Assembly (NCBI GenBank): GCA_012845835.1
Contig: JABAKD010000023.1
Location: forward strand, 16,674,702 to 16,738,701
Direction of reading: 5' to 3'
DNA from: Undaria pinnatifida
Taxonomy: Eukaryota; Sar; Phaeophyceae; Laminariales; Alariaceae
Length of the DNA: 64,000 bases
The position numbers and the translations under genes were made by a program. The notes below the pieces were generated by a model, which saw only the letters and a program-made list of their open reading frames with translations, made no database searches and was not told the DNA's origin. Of the stretch, positions 1 to 10,546 are shown piece by piece; position 1 is the stretch's first letter, and every line of letters begins with the position of its first letter.

Positions 1-26
1 CATGGCCACTGTGCACTACGATTACA

Positions 27-782
27 TTAAGACGCGCACTCAGACACGGAAGTGTCGTCAGCAAATGTCACCCGCTTGCGCGGACGATGTGAGCTGGACC
101 CCCCTCTACTAAGACCTGAAACAAGGATCCTCTTAACGGAAACAGAACCACGATCAATTCGTTGGTTATTCCCATCATTGACAAAATCACTCGGAACAAA
201 ATATTCAGTACCTACTGCTGCTGCGGAGAGTTTCCTCTCCGCGCTAACCTTGCCTACCACATTAGTAGCAAGGTGCTCTCCAACTGATGGTAGCGCAACG
301 CCAGCTGGGCACCGTCAGTTGTCGCGATCACTGCCGGCTTGGCTGTCGTCGTCGTTGTCGTCGTTGTGGCGACCACGGTGACGGCGGTCGACATTGGGGG
401 AGGGCGACCGGTCCCGCTTCGGGCCCCCGCTAGGGTGCCGGGGACGGTGCCGTTGTCTTTCTGTTTCTGAAAGCAAGTGGCCAAGTGGTTTTTCGCATTT
501 GCTAAAGTGCAAAAGGGTCGAGTTTTTCTCTCCTGCTGAACAGGTAGTTGACGAGGACGGTGCTTGTTGTTATTACCCCGAGCTGTTCCCTGTTGGCGGC
601 CATGTTGGCGCTGTTGGACGCGAGGGGTGGTCATCAACTGGTGAGCGGCAGAACGGTTGGGCACCGGGGTAAATGACAGCGCTTATAGTGCCAGTTAAAC
701 GTGCGGCTTCATGACGTCGGGCGCACTCAACCGCCTCTTTAAAAGAGGTGACTGGGTTTTCGCCGCTCCGCAACAGTTGCAA
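27..782 (-). pseudogene. Decayed retrotransposon gag-like fragment
   Basis: Minus-strand open stretches in different frames (782-573, 664-254, 260-27) look like successive pieces of one broken polyprotein that runs off the window start. The first carries a helical KEAVECARRHEAAR segment like the end of retroelement gag cores. The next carries FCTLANAKNHLATC followed by FQKQ, which resembles the Cys/His knuckle C-x3-H-x4-H-x4-C...Q of some LTR-element gags, with the first His replaced by Ala. A TCG/GTC-rich run (about 340-375) encodes a Thr tract. Frame changes and the damaged knuckle argue for a pseudogene. Family assignment (Ty3/gypsy or copia) is not possible from this piece; a chance resemblance cannot be excluded. 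Confidence 0.38.
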
Positions 783-882
783 CGCGGGGGGCAGACTGTG
801 CTGTCAGAGAGTGACAGTTATCGCTGACCCAGGTGTACGACCTTTTGCATGCCTCCCAACAGCCGACTCGAATCGGGGCATC

Positions 883-1288
883 AACGCGCGGAAGCGGAGG
901 GCAGATGCAGAGACAGTTTCACTACAGTAAAGATGCTACCGTACACCACCAGAGGGTCGGCCCTCGTCTCTCCGGGACACAGGAGTGATCTAACTGTTGA
1001 ACTATGACGGCGCAGTTGGACAAACCGAAGGAGTTGATAAGGCTCGGAGACAGGGCGGAGAGCGGAAGCGCTGGGGCAAATGAAAAGTGACACAGGGTCC
1101 TGCCGTCGACGCCAATAAAGATGCTACCGTGCACCGCCAGGGGGTGGTGATCCCTCGTCTCTCCGGGACACAAGAGTGTTTTAACTCTCGAACTATGACG
1201 GCGCAGTTGGACAAACTGAAGGAGATTATAAGACTCGGAGACAGGGCGAAGAGCAGAAGCGCTGGGGCAGATGAAAAGTGACACAGGT
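883..1288. repeat. Tandem duplication, about 187-bp unit
   Basis: Two nearly complete copies start at 931 and 1118 (both open with AAGATGCTACCGT and close with GAAAAGTGACACAGG), offset 187 bp. A partial third copy precedes them at about 883-930. The copies differ by scattered substitutions. All reading frames across them look like shadows of the repeat rather than genes. Confidence 0.85.
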
Positions 1289-1860
1289 TGCGAGGACACG
1301 CACAGCTGTAGATTCGTAGCTCGAGCCAAGGACAAGCCACCAAAACCTTCCAGGAATCTGCCGTGGGAGTCTAGAAGGCGAAACAAGGATGAGCCAATCT
1401 CCTAAATGTTCCCCAGGAACAGCTCCCGGAATGATGATGGGGCTTGGGGTTTTCGACAGAGGTTTCGACATATACAGCGGGCGTGTTGGTACCGGGGATA
1501 TGGTATCCACATATAAACCAGCTGATAAATAATCCATGATAATATAAAAATATAATAGTCACTCCTGAGTATATAAATATACACTGTATACTATATACGA
1601 GTAATAAATACCTGGTATTAAATTTCATGTATTTATATTCAACAATAATAATATAATAATTGAAATATGAAATACATTAGATCAACCAATCTAGCGGGGA
1701 TTCTTTTGGCTTTTGACACTAGACCGTGCACAAACCGTAATGAACCGTCCGAAACCGTGGCCATATATTACCGTTCTGCGGCCGATAGAATCGCGGGTTT
1801 TGTGCGGTTTCATGTTAACCGCATCGTTATATAACCGGTCTAACGATTCTTGGCTTGATG
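1289..1860. other. Non-coding interval, AT-rich in its centre
   Basis: No gene seen. The stretch 1,500-1,690 is strongly AT-rich with runs of TATA and ATAAT. A 9-bp palindrome, TACCTGGTA, sits at 1,609-1,617; the same motif recurs across the window. Confidence 0.6.
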
Positions 1861-2255
1861 CACACGGTGCGGTGCAGTTTCGATGCCATTCCTACGGTGC
1901 GGTTCGGTGCGGTTTTAAGAAATTGGGAATCTCACGGTGCGGTTCGGAGCGGTTTCCGGACATTATAAATCCTACGGTGCTGTTCGGTGCTGTCACATGT
2001 CCTACAGAGCGGTTCGTTGCGGTTTTGAAAATTAGAAAATCCTACGGTGCGGTTCGGTGCGGTTTTCAAAAATCGTAAATGCTACGGTGCGGTTCGGTGT
2101 TTTCATGTATTCCACGGTGCGATTCGGTGCGGTGTTCATGTATCAGGAATTCTACGGTGCGGTTGGGTGCAGTTTTTAAGAGGGCAGACATCCTACGGCG
2201 CACTTCAACCGCACCGAACCGCACCGAACCGATAGGAAAAACCGCACCGTAAAGA
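1860..2255. repeat. Degenerate tandem array of a GGTGCGGTTCGG motif
   Basis: About nine diverged units built on TACGGTGCGGTTCGGTGCGG followed by a T/A-rich spacer, period roughly 40-48 bp. The last part (2,205-2,250) turns into the reverse complement (ACCGCACCGAACC), and the block then ends in AGAACCCTG, i.e. CAGGGTTCT on the other strand. Repeated subterminal motifs plus a CAGGG end are typical of hAT-type non-autonomous elements, but no clean inverted terminus or target duplication was found on the left, so this remains a suggestion. Confidence 0.7.
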
Positions 2256-2263
2256 ACCCTGAT

Positions 2264-3377
2264 TTTTTTTTCATCATGAAATAAGAGTTGAAGGCGATGC
2301 CCTCATATTTTGTTTGAATTTGAGGATTTTTCTTTTGAGCTTCCATTAGTCTAGATGGTATGAACTTTATCATGACAGTTGTCACGAGCTGGGGGATGTA
2401 GCATTCACTCTGTGTTCGTATCAATGTCTGATGTCTGATGTCTGGTGTGTGTTGTGTACGACTGCATAGAATCTAAGGAGATGGTAGTAGAGTAGAACTA
2501 TTGATGTGATTGGTGGTCCCAATCTTCGTATGCTCGAGTTGAGCCCCATTAGACCCAGTTGTGCACTATTGTCTCCGTTCAGTGGTCATCTTCCAGTTCG
2601 TGTCTGCGTCATCTTTTGGTCTACGTTGGAGTACGATCGTGTATGCAACTATATTTTTCTACTTGTCTCTTCTCCTCCGCCTGATGGCCCCTCGTCGGGT
2701 ACCGAGAGAAATCCCCCCATGAGCCACCCTACTCCAGGCATACAGACTACCATCCATCAGACATTGGTACGAGCACATAGTGAATGCTTCAAAGTGTCCT
2801 GTAATACCAACGCGTGTTGAGAACTTGGCATGGACTAAACCAGAGCGGGACTGGTTAAACAAAATGTGGCTTGACTCCGGAGTGGAGGAGTTATAGCTTA
2901 GCTGTTTTTTTATCATGAAATAATAGTTGAAGGCGATGCCCTTATACTTAGTTGAAGCTGAGGATTCTACTTTTGAGCTTGCATTAGTCTACATGGAATG
3001 AACATTATCATGACAATTGTCACAAGTAGGGGGGGTGTAGGATTCACTATGTGCTCGTATCAATGTCGGATGTCGGATGTCGGATGTCTGATGTGTATGA
3101 CTGCATGGAATCTACGGAGATGGTAGTAGAGTAGGACTATTGAAATTATTGCCAGTTATCATATGTTCAAGTTGAGCCCCATTAGGCTCAGTTGTGAACT
3201 GTTGTCTTCGTTCAGTGGCTATCTTCCAGTTCGTGTCAGTGTCATCTGTTCTACTTTAGGGTACGATAATTTACGCAACTCTTTTTTTCTACTCGTCTCT
3301 TCTCTGCCTGACGGCCCTTCGTCGGGTACCGAGAGGAGTCTCCCCATGAGGCATCCTTCTCCAGGCATACAGATATT
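2264..3377 (+). repeat. Direct duplication of a ~480-bp sequence
   Basis: Copy one (2,264-2,746) and copy two (2,905-3,377) run in the same order, roughly 85% alike by eye. Each begins with a T-run and ATCATGAAATAA and ends CCAGGCATACAG. Each contains a 7-bp microsatellite (ATGTCTG/ATGTCGG) that differs in copy number. No coding frame is preserved between them. Confidence 0.8.
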
Positions 3378-3427
3378 CGCTTAAACCCAACGCAACTGGC
3401 TCATGCATGGAGCCAGCATAGAGCCAG

Positions 3428-4020
3428 CGCCACCCGGGGAGGATAGGGTCCCAACCCTGGTTAGAAATCCTTCTATACATCCGACAACCCGGGAATGATG
3501 GCGGAATTCCTGGGTCGCTACCGCTCTGCTCGGTATAGAAACACCAACGCCAGTGGGTGGTTGCAGATTGACTGGGGCTTGCACGGAGACAGCGACACCC
3601 GGGCAGGATAGATTCCCATCCGCGGTACGTAAATCCGTCTCTATATCTACAATCCCCACATCCCTGGGACAAAAATCGGAGGTCCCCTGGGTCGGTACCG
3701 CCCCGCACGGTGTGGAAACCCCAACCCCACCGGCCGATCGCTGATTGGCTGGGGCGCGTACGTAGAGCTAGCACCACCCGGGGAGGGTAGGGTCCCATCC
3801 CCAGTTTAGAAGTCTTTGCATATCTCTACCGCTTCAACTAACCGGGGACGTAAACGGAGTTGCCCCGGGTCAATACCGCCCCACACAGTGTAGAAACCCC
3901 AACCGCACCGGCCATAGCTGATTGCCTGAGGTTCGTATACATAGCCAGCGCCGCCCGAAGAGGGTGTAGGGTCCAATCCCCGGTTCAGAAATCCTTCAAA
4001 TTCCCAGTGACTATAACCTC
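3428..4020 (+). repeat. Satellite-like tandem repeat, unit about 170-185 bp (cluster 1)
   Basis: Three full units and a partial fourth, starting near 3,428, 3,595, 3,775 and 3,952. Each has CACCCGGGGAGGGTAGGGTCCCA near its start (diverged forms), a middle GGGTCGATACCGCCCCGCAC-like block and GCTGATTGGCTGGGGC near its end. Units differ by 20-30%. The same family recurs 57 kb away (60,692-61,118). Open frames here are by-products of the repeat. Confidence 0.8.
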
Positions 4021-5345
4021 TGGGTTGAATTGAATTTGAAATTCCTGTCAAACGTCCCCCCCTTTTTTTCACACATTTTCCAGGCAAAGTAATCCTGCTC
4101 TGCCCGACGCCCACCGCACCGCTGACACTAAATCGTTATCAAATAAATGTGGGTATGGCCATCGACACCCGCTCTATGCGTATTAAACCCGTACAATATA
4201 AAATGGCTCTGAAACTTTATTTTTATTAGATGGACGTGAGACAAATGCATTCTATATTTTCAGTGCTGTGTGCTGTTGTGTAAGCTGCAATATTCGAAAA
4301 TGTATCTCTTGCCAATCCTCGTTTGTTTGTCGGCCAAAAGTGACCCTGCTACTGCTGTTGTCGCTGCCGCTGTTACTGCTGCTATTGTACCAGCTGGGGT
4401 GAGGCGAGGCGGCGGGGAGCGGGGCGGGGCGAAAAGCTTGACAACCCCTGCTGCTATTTATCGTGTTGCTGTTACTGCTGCTGCACTGCTACTACTACTG
4501 CTGGTTGCTGCTGTTGCACGGGTGTATCAGCTACAATAACCGACCGTTTATCTCTTCCATGTGACTCTCGACGATCTTCAAACCTTCTCCCTCTCTTTCA
4601 GTCATCGGCGAAAAGCACAACGACAGGGTGGGGCGAGGCGTCGGGGAGCGGGCCGGGTTGGAGCCCCGCCCCCTCCCCGCCTGACGACCTCGCGTATCCG
4701 TACCAACATCTCCAAAGCTTTTTGACGGGCCTTGTGCGAGCCTATCCCGTCAACAGCCTTTGGAGCCGGCCCGGACCGCTTCTCGCCTGAAGACCCCGCA
4801 AATCCTTGCCAACATCTCCAAATATTTTTGGCGGGATAGGCTCGCACAAGGCCAGCAGTAATACCATGGTAAATCTGCTGCTGTATTGTGCTGGTTGTAT
4901 CACCTCTACTGCTGTACGGAGGTCCTGTTGTTGTGTGTACTGACTACGTGCTGCATTTGATACAGCAGCTGTAGTAGTATCATAATATAAAACTGCACTG
5001 TAGGAGTCCTACGATAACATAAGAATGTCACTGGGATCGGCGTGCAAACCTGCAACGCGGTAGTATATCTACAACTCCAAAAATTCGTGGACAAAAGTGA
5101 TGCCTCCCCGTGTCGATACTGCCCCGAACAATGTGGGGACCTTACCTGCGAGTATTCAATGGACTGGCTCGGCTACGGTTTGAAGAGAGAACATACCACC
5201 CCCAAGAGGTTCAGCAAGCGCGTGGACTATCATCTCATACTAGCCCGTTAATAGAGTAGTTGTAGTTTCAACATGGATCAATAGCAGATTTCAGTACCAA
5301 CCGAGGTCGAGACCTTTGCGACTTGGCTCTCGAAGCAGCAGAAAC
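4020..5345. other. Non-coding interval with CTG-rich and GC-rich tracts
   Basis: No gene recognised. 4,340-4,530 is rich in CTG/GCT triplets, interrupted by a purine-rich GGCGGGGAGCGGGGCGGGGC tract that reappears in altered form at 4,625-4,680. A 22-bp inverted repeat lies at 4,728-4,853 (separate entry). The open frame at 5,042-5,251 has no recognised domain. Confidence 0.5.
4728..4853. repeat. 22-bp perfect inverted repeat with 82-bp spacer
   Basis: GGCCTTGTGCGAGCCTATCC at 4,728-4,747 (arm continues to 4,749) is matched by its exact reverse complement at 4,832-4,853. Short direct repeats (ACATCTCCAAA) lie just before each arm. It could be a small fold-back element; no target duplication was identified. 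Confidence 0.75.
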
Positions 5346-5346
5346 C

Positions 5347-5800
5347 CACCAGTATTTTTGAGCCAGGTCTTTTCAGATAGTATGGGATATGTACACTGGC
5401 ATCACCTCCCGTAAGGGTGGGTGTAGCCACTCCCGTGCATAGGCAGCGGAAATGAGTGTTTTTGGTAGAACAGTCATATGACACTCATTTCCCTTGCGTA
5501 TGTACGGAATAGTATTCGAAGAATAACTGAACTCAAAGTTGGGTGGGTGGGTGGTTGTCTCAACAGAACAATTCTCAATCTGTGTTTTCCTCTCGAAACA
5601 GGGTGCAAAATTGAAAAGTGAGCGTGTGTCCTGGCTCTCCAAAATATGGGTTATTTATTTCATGACAGATTTGGGATCGATTTTATCTTTTTCATCATCT
5701 GGACTTATTAATACACCAGTATTTTCGAGCCAGTTCTTCTCCTCAGATAGTATGGGATATGTACACTGGCATCACTCCCCACGGTTGGTGTAGCCACTTC
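5347..5800 (+). repeat. Pair of ~90-bp direct repeats
   Basis: CACCAGTATTTTTGAGCCAG at 5,347 and its near copy at 5,713 both lead into AGTATGGGATATGTACACTGG, then CATCAC and a GTGTAGCCACT block. The repeats are 366 bp apart and lie just beyond the 3' side of the minus-strand retroelement, so they may be part of its split termini. Confidence 0.65.
5555..5681 (+). repeat. 127-bp dispersed repeat, copy A
   Basis: From TGTCTCAACAGA to TTTGGGATC this segment is almost identical to 41,641-41,766, 36 kb away on the same strand. It is flanked by unrelated sequence in the two places. No coding function is evident. Confidence 0.8.
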
Positions 5801-5903
5801 TTCCTATACTTTCATAAATATTCCACCTTCTTAAGTGGAATACTTCATATCCCATACTTTTACATACAGCCATGTTCTGCAATTCTGAACAATGTTATTT
5901 ATT

Positions 5904-7121
5904 ACAGTAAAGGCGTTCCACTAAATGCAGCCCACGAACGACTTTGCTCGCTAAGAGGAAACTCGTTGAACGTTGCGAACTGGGCTGATGTAACTCCCTC
6001 TACCATCCCCGTTCCCTCTAATCCCGGAGCTACCACGTCCATCAGTCTCATGTATCTCCATGCGGTTTTCGGGCTTTTCCAATATGCCCGTTGCATAATC
6101 GTGGATAATCTCCTGCCAGCGCTCTCGAAATGGCTCCCCCACATCTTTCCCCCGCTGCCCGTGCATACTCCTTCAACTTGGTGGACATCTTTGTCGTTAA
6201 AATGGGTAAAGAACGTTTGACCGGTCTTCCATTCGGTCCCTTAGAAATCTCGAAAAACAAATATCCGGACGTCATATCCCATCCTGCCGCTTGACCCACA
6301 GCTATCCTTTGCTCATCCGCCCGAACTGGGCATACCGTCACATATTTCTCGTCGTAGGGTACGGAAGTCGAATGATCGGCACCATCTCTCAAAGTTTTTC
6401 CCCACTGGAAGTTGAACAAAAGTCCACTCTCGTTTGAAAGTCTAAGCACTCGTTGTATCAATGTATTCGTCAACTCTATTCCCATTTTGGTTGTGCTAAA
6501 GGCTACCGCTAAGAACGCGATATCTCGAGCGAGCGTTACCCTCTCTAGGATGAACACAGTACTCTGAAGTTTCGACCGCATAGACCTCACGATTATTTCT
6601 AAGTGACCATGAAGGATAGCCGGTGCTTGTTTGACTAGTACACCTGCCTGCTTCTGCTCTCCGGTTGTGAACGTCAGGTACTGAGTTACCAACTCGCTTC
6701 GTACTGGATTTCCAATCCGCAAGGTGCTACTCCATGGGGTCACTATCCTCAGTTCTTTTTCAAACACCATTGCGAGCTTTGATATGTGATTTGATTGGAG
6801 CGAATTGAACGCATATCTCAGGCTGCACTCTCCTGGGGTAGTTGAACATCCCGTAAAATCCTTCATCCCGACTGCTGCACAGTGGCACGCGTGTACTACT
6901 GTCCGTCTCCTAGCACCGCATGAATCCAACCAACATAGAAATCCCTCGACATCCTTCGGTTGAGTATCCTCAATACATGAAGTGGTACTCTTTGACCGAG
7001 ATTCAAGGAACTTCGTGAACAACATGTATGTGGCCGATCTACTTTTCATGGATGCTTTTTCGGCCCAAGCAGTTCGAAACTGGTGAAATCGCTTTCGAAT
7101 CGCTGCTTCGTCAATGTCCAT
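5904..7121 (-). pseudogene. Tyrosine recombinase of YR retroelement, frameshifted and catalytically damaged
   Basis: The N-terminal open part (7,121-6,048, 357 codons before drifting out of frame) has the family's FNFQWGKTLRDG block. The position of the first catalytic Arg reads TTKMGIEL (Met213, codon ATG at about 6,485), where relatives have Arg. Near 6,145 the frame shifts. The C-terminal box continues in another frame as SHFESAGRRLS...YWKSPKTAWRYM, giving the active-site His and the Tyr nucleophile, but with Ser where the HxxR Arg should be. In active elements this enzyme inserts the circular cDNA by strand exchange. Two of the catalytic positions look lost, so this copy should be inactive. 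Alternative reading: a diverged but folded recombinase whose arginines are misaligned by me. Confidence 0.72.
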
Positions 7122-7344
7122 CGACGTATCTGTGCCCGTAGATTTTCTGCTTCCGATACCGTTTCACCACACATTTGGCAGAAGTTCTGAAGCGAAAGCG
7201 TTTATCGTTTTCAGCATGGCATGTCGGGCACAGGACCCTTGCTCGCGACGCGGATACTTTTACGAGTGAACGAAATGGTATTGATTCTCCCGCTTCGCGC
7301 CATGGGGCCCGCAGCCTCCCCGCAATGCTCAGAACGATCGTCAC
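7111..7344 (-). pseudogene. Short zinc-finger-like segment between the methyltransferase-like block and recombinase
   Basis: An open stretch of about 77 codons carries CPTCHAENDKRFRFRTSAKC, a CxxC pair followed by another Cys, then a basic tail (KRYRKQK). Its end overlaps the start of the recombinase frame by a few bases. It is probably the N-terminal or linker part of the recombinase ORF, now out of frame. No function beyond nucleic-acid binding can be guessed. Confidence 0.45.
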
Positions 7345-7409
7345 AGCCGTGTAAATAGTGCGCAGAGCCTGATGATGAATTTCGAAAAATTCGATGTCAT
7401 TGTGTCAAG

Positions 7410-7900
7410 TTATGATTTACAAAAAATTACTTCTACTGCCAACATGCTCCACTTCTGAAACATTAACGGTTCTCTACCTCGCTGGTGATGCACACGATAA
7501 AACGGTGATTTGCTCCCCGGGTTGGAAAGCGTTCGAGACTTTACCCAACCCCGTGCTAGCCGAGGAAACCAAGATTGCTTTTGGTCCGGAACTACGATCA
7601 CGGCTCGTGCCTGACATTCTTCTAAATGTTGCAACATTACTCCGACCATGTTTGTCGGCGGGAAACAGAAACCAAAAATCCCGCCGACGACTCTGGCATG
7701 AACTTTACGTTTTGCGTAAGAACATCAACCCCCGCGCAACCTGATGTACGGTAGCGGGAGTAAAAAGGAATATTCTCCTGCGTCTTTCGGCCCGCAACCC
7801 ACTTCTGATGTACAGACGCTGGGGTCGCGATCAGATCCATATCAACACCTCCTGCCCATGTGTAAAGCGATCCAAACACTGCCGCGTCTAATCGAACATA
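7410..7900 (-). pseudogene. Methyltransferase-like block following RNase H (degenerate)
   Basis: After the RNase H end the protein reads MDLIATPASVHQKW, then PFYSRYRTSGCAGVDVLTQN, and in the next frame VGVMLQHLEECQARAVIVVP followed by DQKQSWFPRL. In DIRS-type elements this position holds a phage-derived N6-adenine methyltransferase-like domain with a D/NPPF motif and a following WFP segment. Here the NPPF position reads SSAGF, so no catalytic motif is visible. A frame change at about 7,645 splits the block. Assignment rests on position and on the WFPRL-type segment; it is an inference. Confidence 0.45.
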
Positions 7901-8400
7901 GTCATCTGAACCAGGCCTTGACAAAGCGTCAGCTTCCGCATTGGCTTTTGAATTGACCCAACGCACCTCAAGTATGAAATCATACTCCACCTGAAGCCAG
8001 AATAAATCGACAATCATCTCATGCATAAGCGTGTTCTTCGCTCGACCCCGCTTGAACGAATCGTGGAAGACCTTGTTGTCAATAGCTGAAACTAGAATAG
8101 ACCCCGCGATCTGAGCAGAATGATCAGCGCAGTACATATCCAGAGTCTGCTGCAATGCGTATCCTTCCTGCAAGTTAATGTGCGTACTCGCCATGTCCAC
8201 TGGAAAATCCCCTCCTGCTCGGAACACTTCACGTCCTGGGTTACGGATTAACCTCCCCCCATCCGCTCGAGGAAGCATCCGTTGCACCCGTTAGGGTAAC
8301 CATTTTGTGCTCTGCTCTGTACCACGACGCCCCATTGAAACGCTGACGCACTTCCAACCATTTCGTCAACTCGAACATGAGGCCACCATTTTTCGGGATA
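7637..8400 (-). pseudogene. RNase H domain of YR retroelement
   Basis: Begins in the RT frame with TGATDASSSGWGEV (first catalytic Asp within TDAS) and, after a frame change at about 8,265, continues with STHINLQEGYALQQTL (catalytic Glu), VSAIDNKVFHDSFKRG (third acidic residue) and VRWVNSKANAEADALSRPGS (final Asp). This is the typical RNase H layout of DIRS-like and Ty3-like elements, where it removes the RNA strand after cDNA synthesis. The catalytic residues are still readable, so decay here is by frameshift rather than by substitution. Confidence 0.75.
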
Positions 8401-9781
8401 TCAATTTCCATACTCTTCTTGCGTCCTCCCGTTCGCTGAAAATTTGCGATCTGCCGATATATGTGGTGCGTGTAAAGAGCTGCCACAGGAACGGCCACGG
8501 ACAAACTGGTGCACTTACCGGCAAGCTTCTCTAGCATTCGAAAGGTTATCGCGCCAGAAGTTACTGCCTCGGTAAGGATGACTTCCAACTTCTCTAGTTT
8601 GTCCTCAGGCGCCCCGAAACGGCAAGCCACGGAATCGCAGATGATACCGGGAAACACCAGTCGCGTAGTGGGGTCAATCTCGCATTTCGGAAGGGAGATG
8701 AAGTCGCCTACGCTGAAAAACACTTCCAAAGCCACGTACGTTGCGACTAGAGCTGCTTCGCACCGTTTTGCTGCCTCGAGCAGGCGCGTGGACCCGAAAT
8801 TGACCTCGTAAAAATCGTCGATCCAAGTCAATAGGAATGTCTCGGGAACGCAAGTATCGTCTCACTACCTCCGACAACGAGGCGTATATTACTGGTGCTG
8901 AACACCACCCGAAAGCTAGCACGGTAAAGATGTAGAACTCGCCTTTCCACTCGAATCCAAAATATTGCCATGACTCCGTGCTTAACGCGACGTGGTGGTA
9001 ACCGGCTTTGTGATCAATTGTAACTTGGTAAGCTCCTTTCCACGCGCATTGAGCGACTTTGCCAACCCCATCCATAGCGAACGGGAGGTGTCGACACATA
9101 AGATTAAGCCAGCGTGCGTCCCAAATTAGTCTAGGCTTCTTTGGTTCAACTCCCAAGGAAAGCATCATATGAGGCTTTTCATACATCGAAACATCGGCTA
9201 TATCTGCCCATCGTGCCACACATCCGTTCCCCCACCAACGCCTGGACCTCGCCCGTGACCCACGACGTGAACTCATCAGGGACATGATTTCGCAAATGCA
9301 CAGGAGTCAGCTCTGCTTCACTATACGGATGGCCTTGGTATATCCCGCTTGTGTCGGGATCTATGAAGTCAAGGATAATAACACCTTTTACCCACGCCAG
9401 CAAGGTGTTCCGTTCTGTCTCGGGCGTTTCGGGCAAAATAACGTTTTGCCAAAAGGGAACTGCTGACTGCAAAAAGGCTGGTACAAACTCTTGTGTAGCC
9501 CAAAGCCGATCGTCGTGCGGAGTTCGTTGCAGCTGCAAGAGTATCTCGTTGCTTGAGAGGTTAACGGGTGACTGTCGCGCTTCTGGTTCGCTGAGAAGTT
9601 TACCACTTGTATTTTGAACACGAACGCGTGCAGTACGTTCCGCGCGTTCAGCGAGAAAGCGACTCGCGCCAGATCCAACCTGAACATATAGAACACACGG
9701 TGGAATTTTAGTTGCGTATCTCGCTATGCCAATAGTATATGTGGTGTGTATCCAAAAACGTAGATATAGTTGTGTAGGCAA
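8241..9781 (-). pseudogene. Reverse transcriptase of YR retroelement, frameshifted
   Basis: Three overlapping frames (9,781-9,179, 9,285-8,674, 8,831-8,241) together give one RT. Recognisable motifs are KPRLIWDARWLN (finger), YQVTIDHKAGYHHVALS (motif A, catalytic Asp), YIFTVLAFGWCSAPVIYASL (motif B) and TWIDDFYEV (motif C, YxDD with Trp for Tyr). Next come the GFISL-like thumb (FISLPKCEIDPTTRLVFPG) and the connection. The motif wording is that of DIRS/Ngaro RTs. Frame changes fall near 9,225 and 8,835. The first segment upstream of 9,285 has no known domain and is probably the N-terminal linker of the polyprotein. Confidence 0.8.
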
Positions 9782-10546
9782 CCCAACATAGGTGCCAGAG
9801 CGTTAGTAGCGAACCGGATCGCGCGTTCAACCGTTAACCAAAGTCCAAGCCAAGAAAGAGCAAGGTGCAGAGGTCGTTGGAGAGTGCGTCAAAACCGGAA
9901 GAGAAAAGATCGCAGCATAACAAAACCCGATAAGAATTTCTTTTTGGTAGAAACGGAAAACAACGGAAAAGACATTGCATGCCGATGTGCAGCTGGTGAC
10001 GTGCATGTATGGAAAGAAGTACTATGTAATCGCCTGACGTACGTCGAATAAAGGGAAACGCGAAAGGGAACGTGTTGTGTGTATCGTGATGATGGGTAAC
10101 ATCGACGACGTTATGCACTGTTGGTACGCTCGGCGAGGCCCGTGCCAGGTCCGCTGCATCAGGGCCCAAAGAACCCGAGCTCAAAAAAAATAAACAGCAG
10201 TATATAAGATGAATCGCATCGCTGAACCGAAAAGAACTCTTGTCAGTCCTGAAATGCCAAACACAGGAAAAAACCCTAACAAGGAACATGATCAAATCAA
10301 TCAAAGGAGAAAACCGCTCCTTGCGCAAACGTAAAAACAAAAACGCAGCTGACAAGACAAAATCAGTAGCCAAGAGAAACTCCGAAAGAGCAACCAAGAA
10401 AAACCGGAGGCGCGCCGGCCTCCTATTTAACGTAGACCACCGAATAAAGGAACGACAAGGAACAACGAAGAACTCCGGTCGGCGGTGAACATTAAATCGA
10501 CTACAACATCGCTATGTTTTCGCCCCAGTGTCTACGTGTAGAAGTT
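9782..10546. other. Spacer between gag and RT parts of the minus-strand retroelement
   Basis: No convincing coding frame on either strand; the open frames seen are A-rich or T-rich shadows. A GC-rich palindrome (GGAGGCGCGCCGGCCTCC, 10,406-10,423) lies here. The interval could be decayed coding sequence of the element or an unrelated insertion. Confidence 0.4.

Noticed and set aside
10240-10488. Lys/Arg-rich plus-strand frame of 82 codons
   Set aside because: Lies inside the minus-strand retroelement; A-rich composition and no homologous motif.
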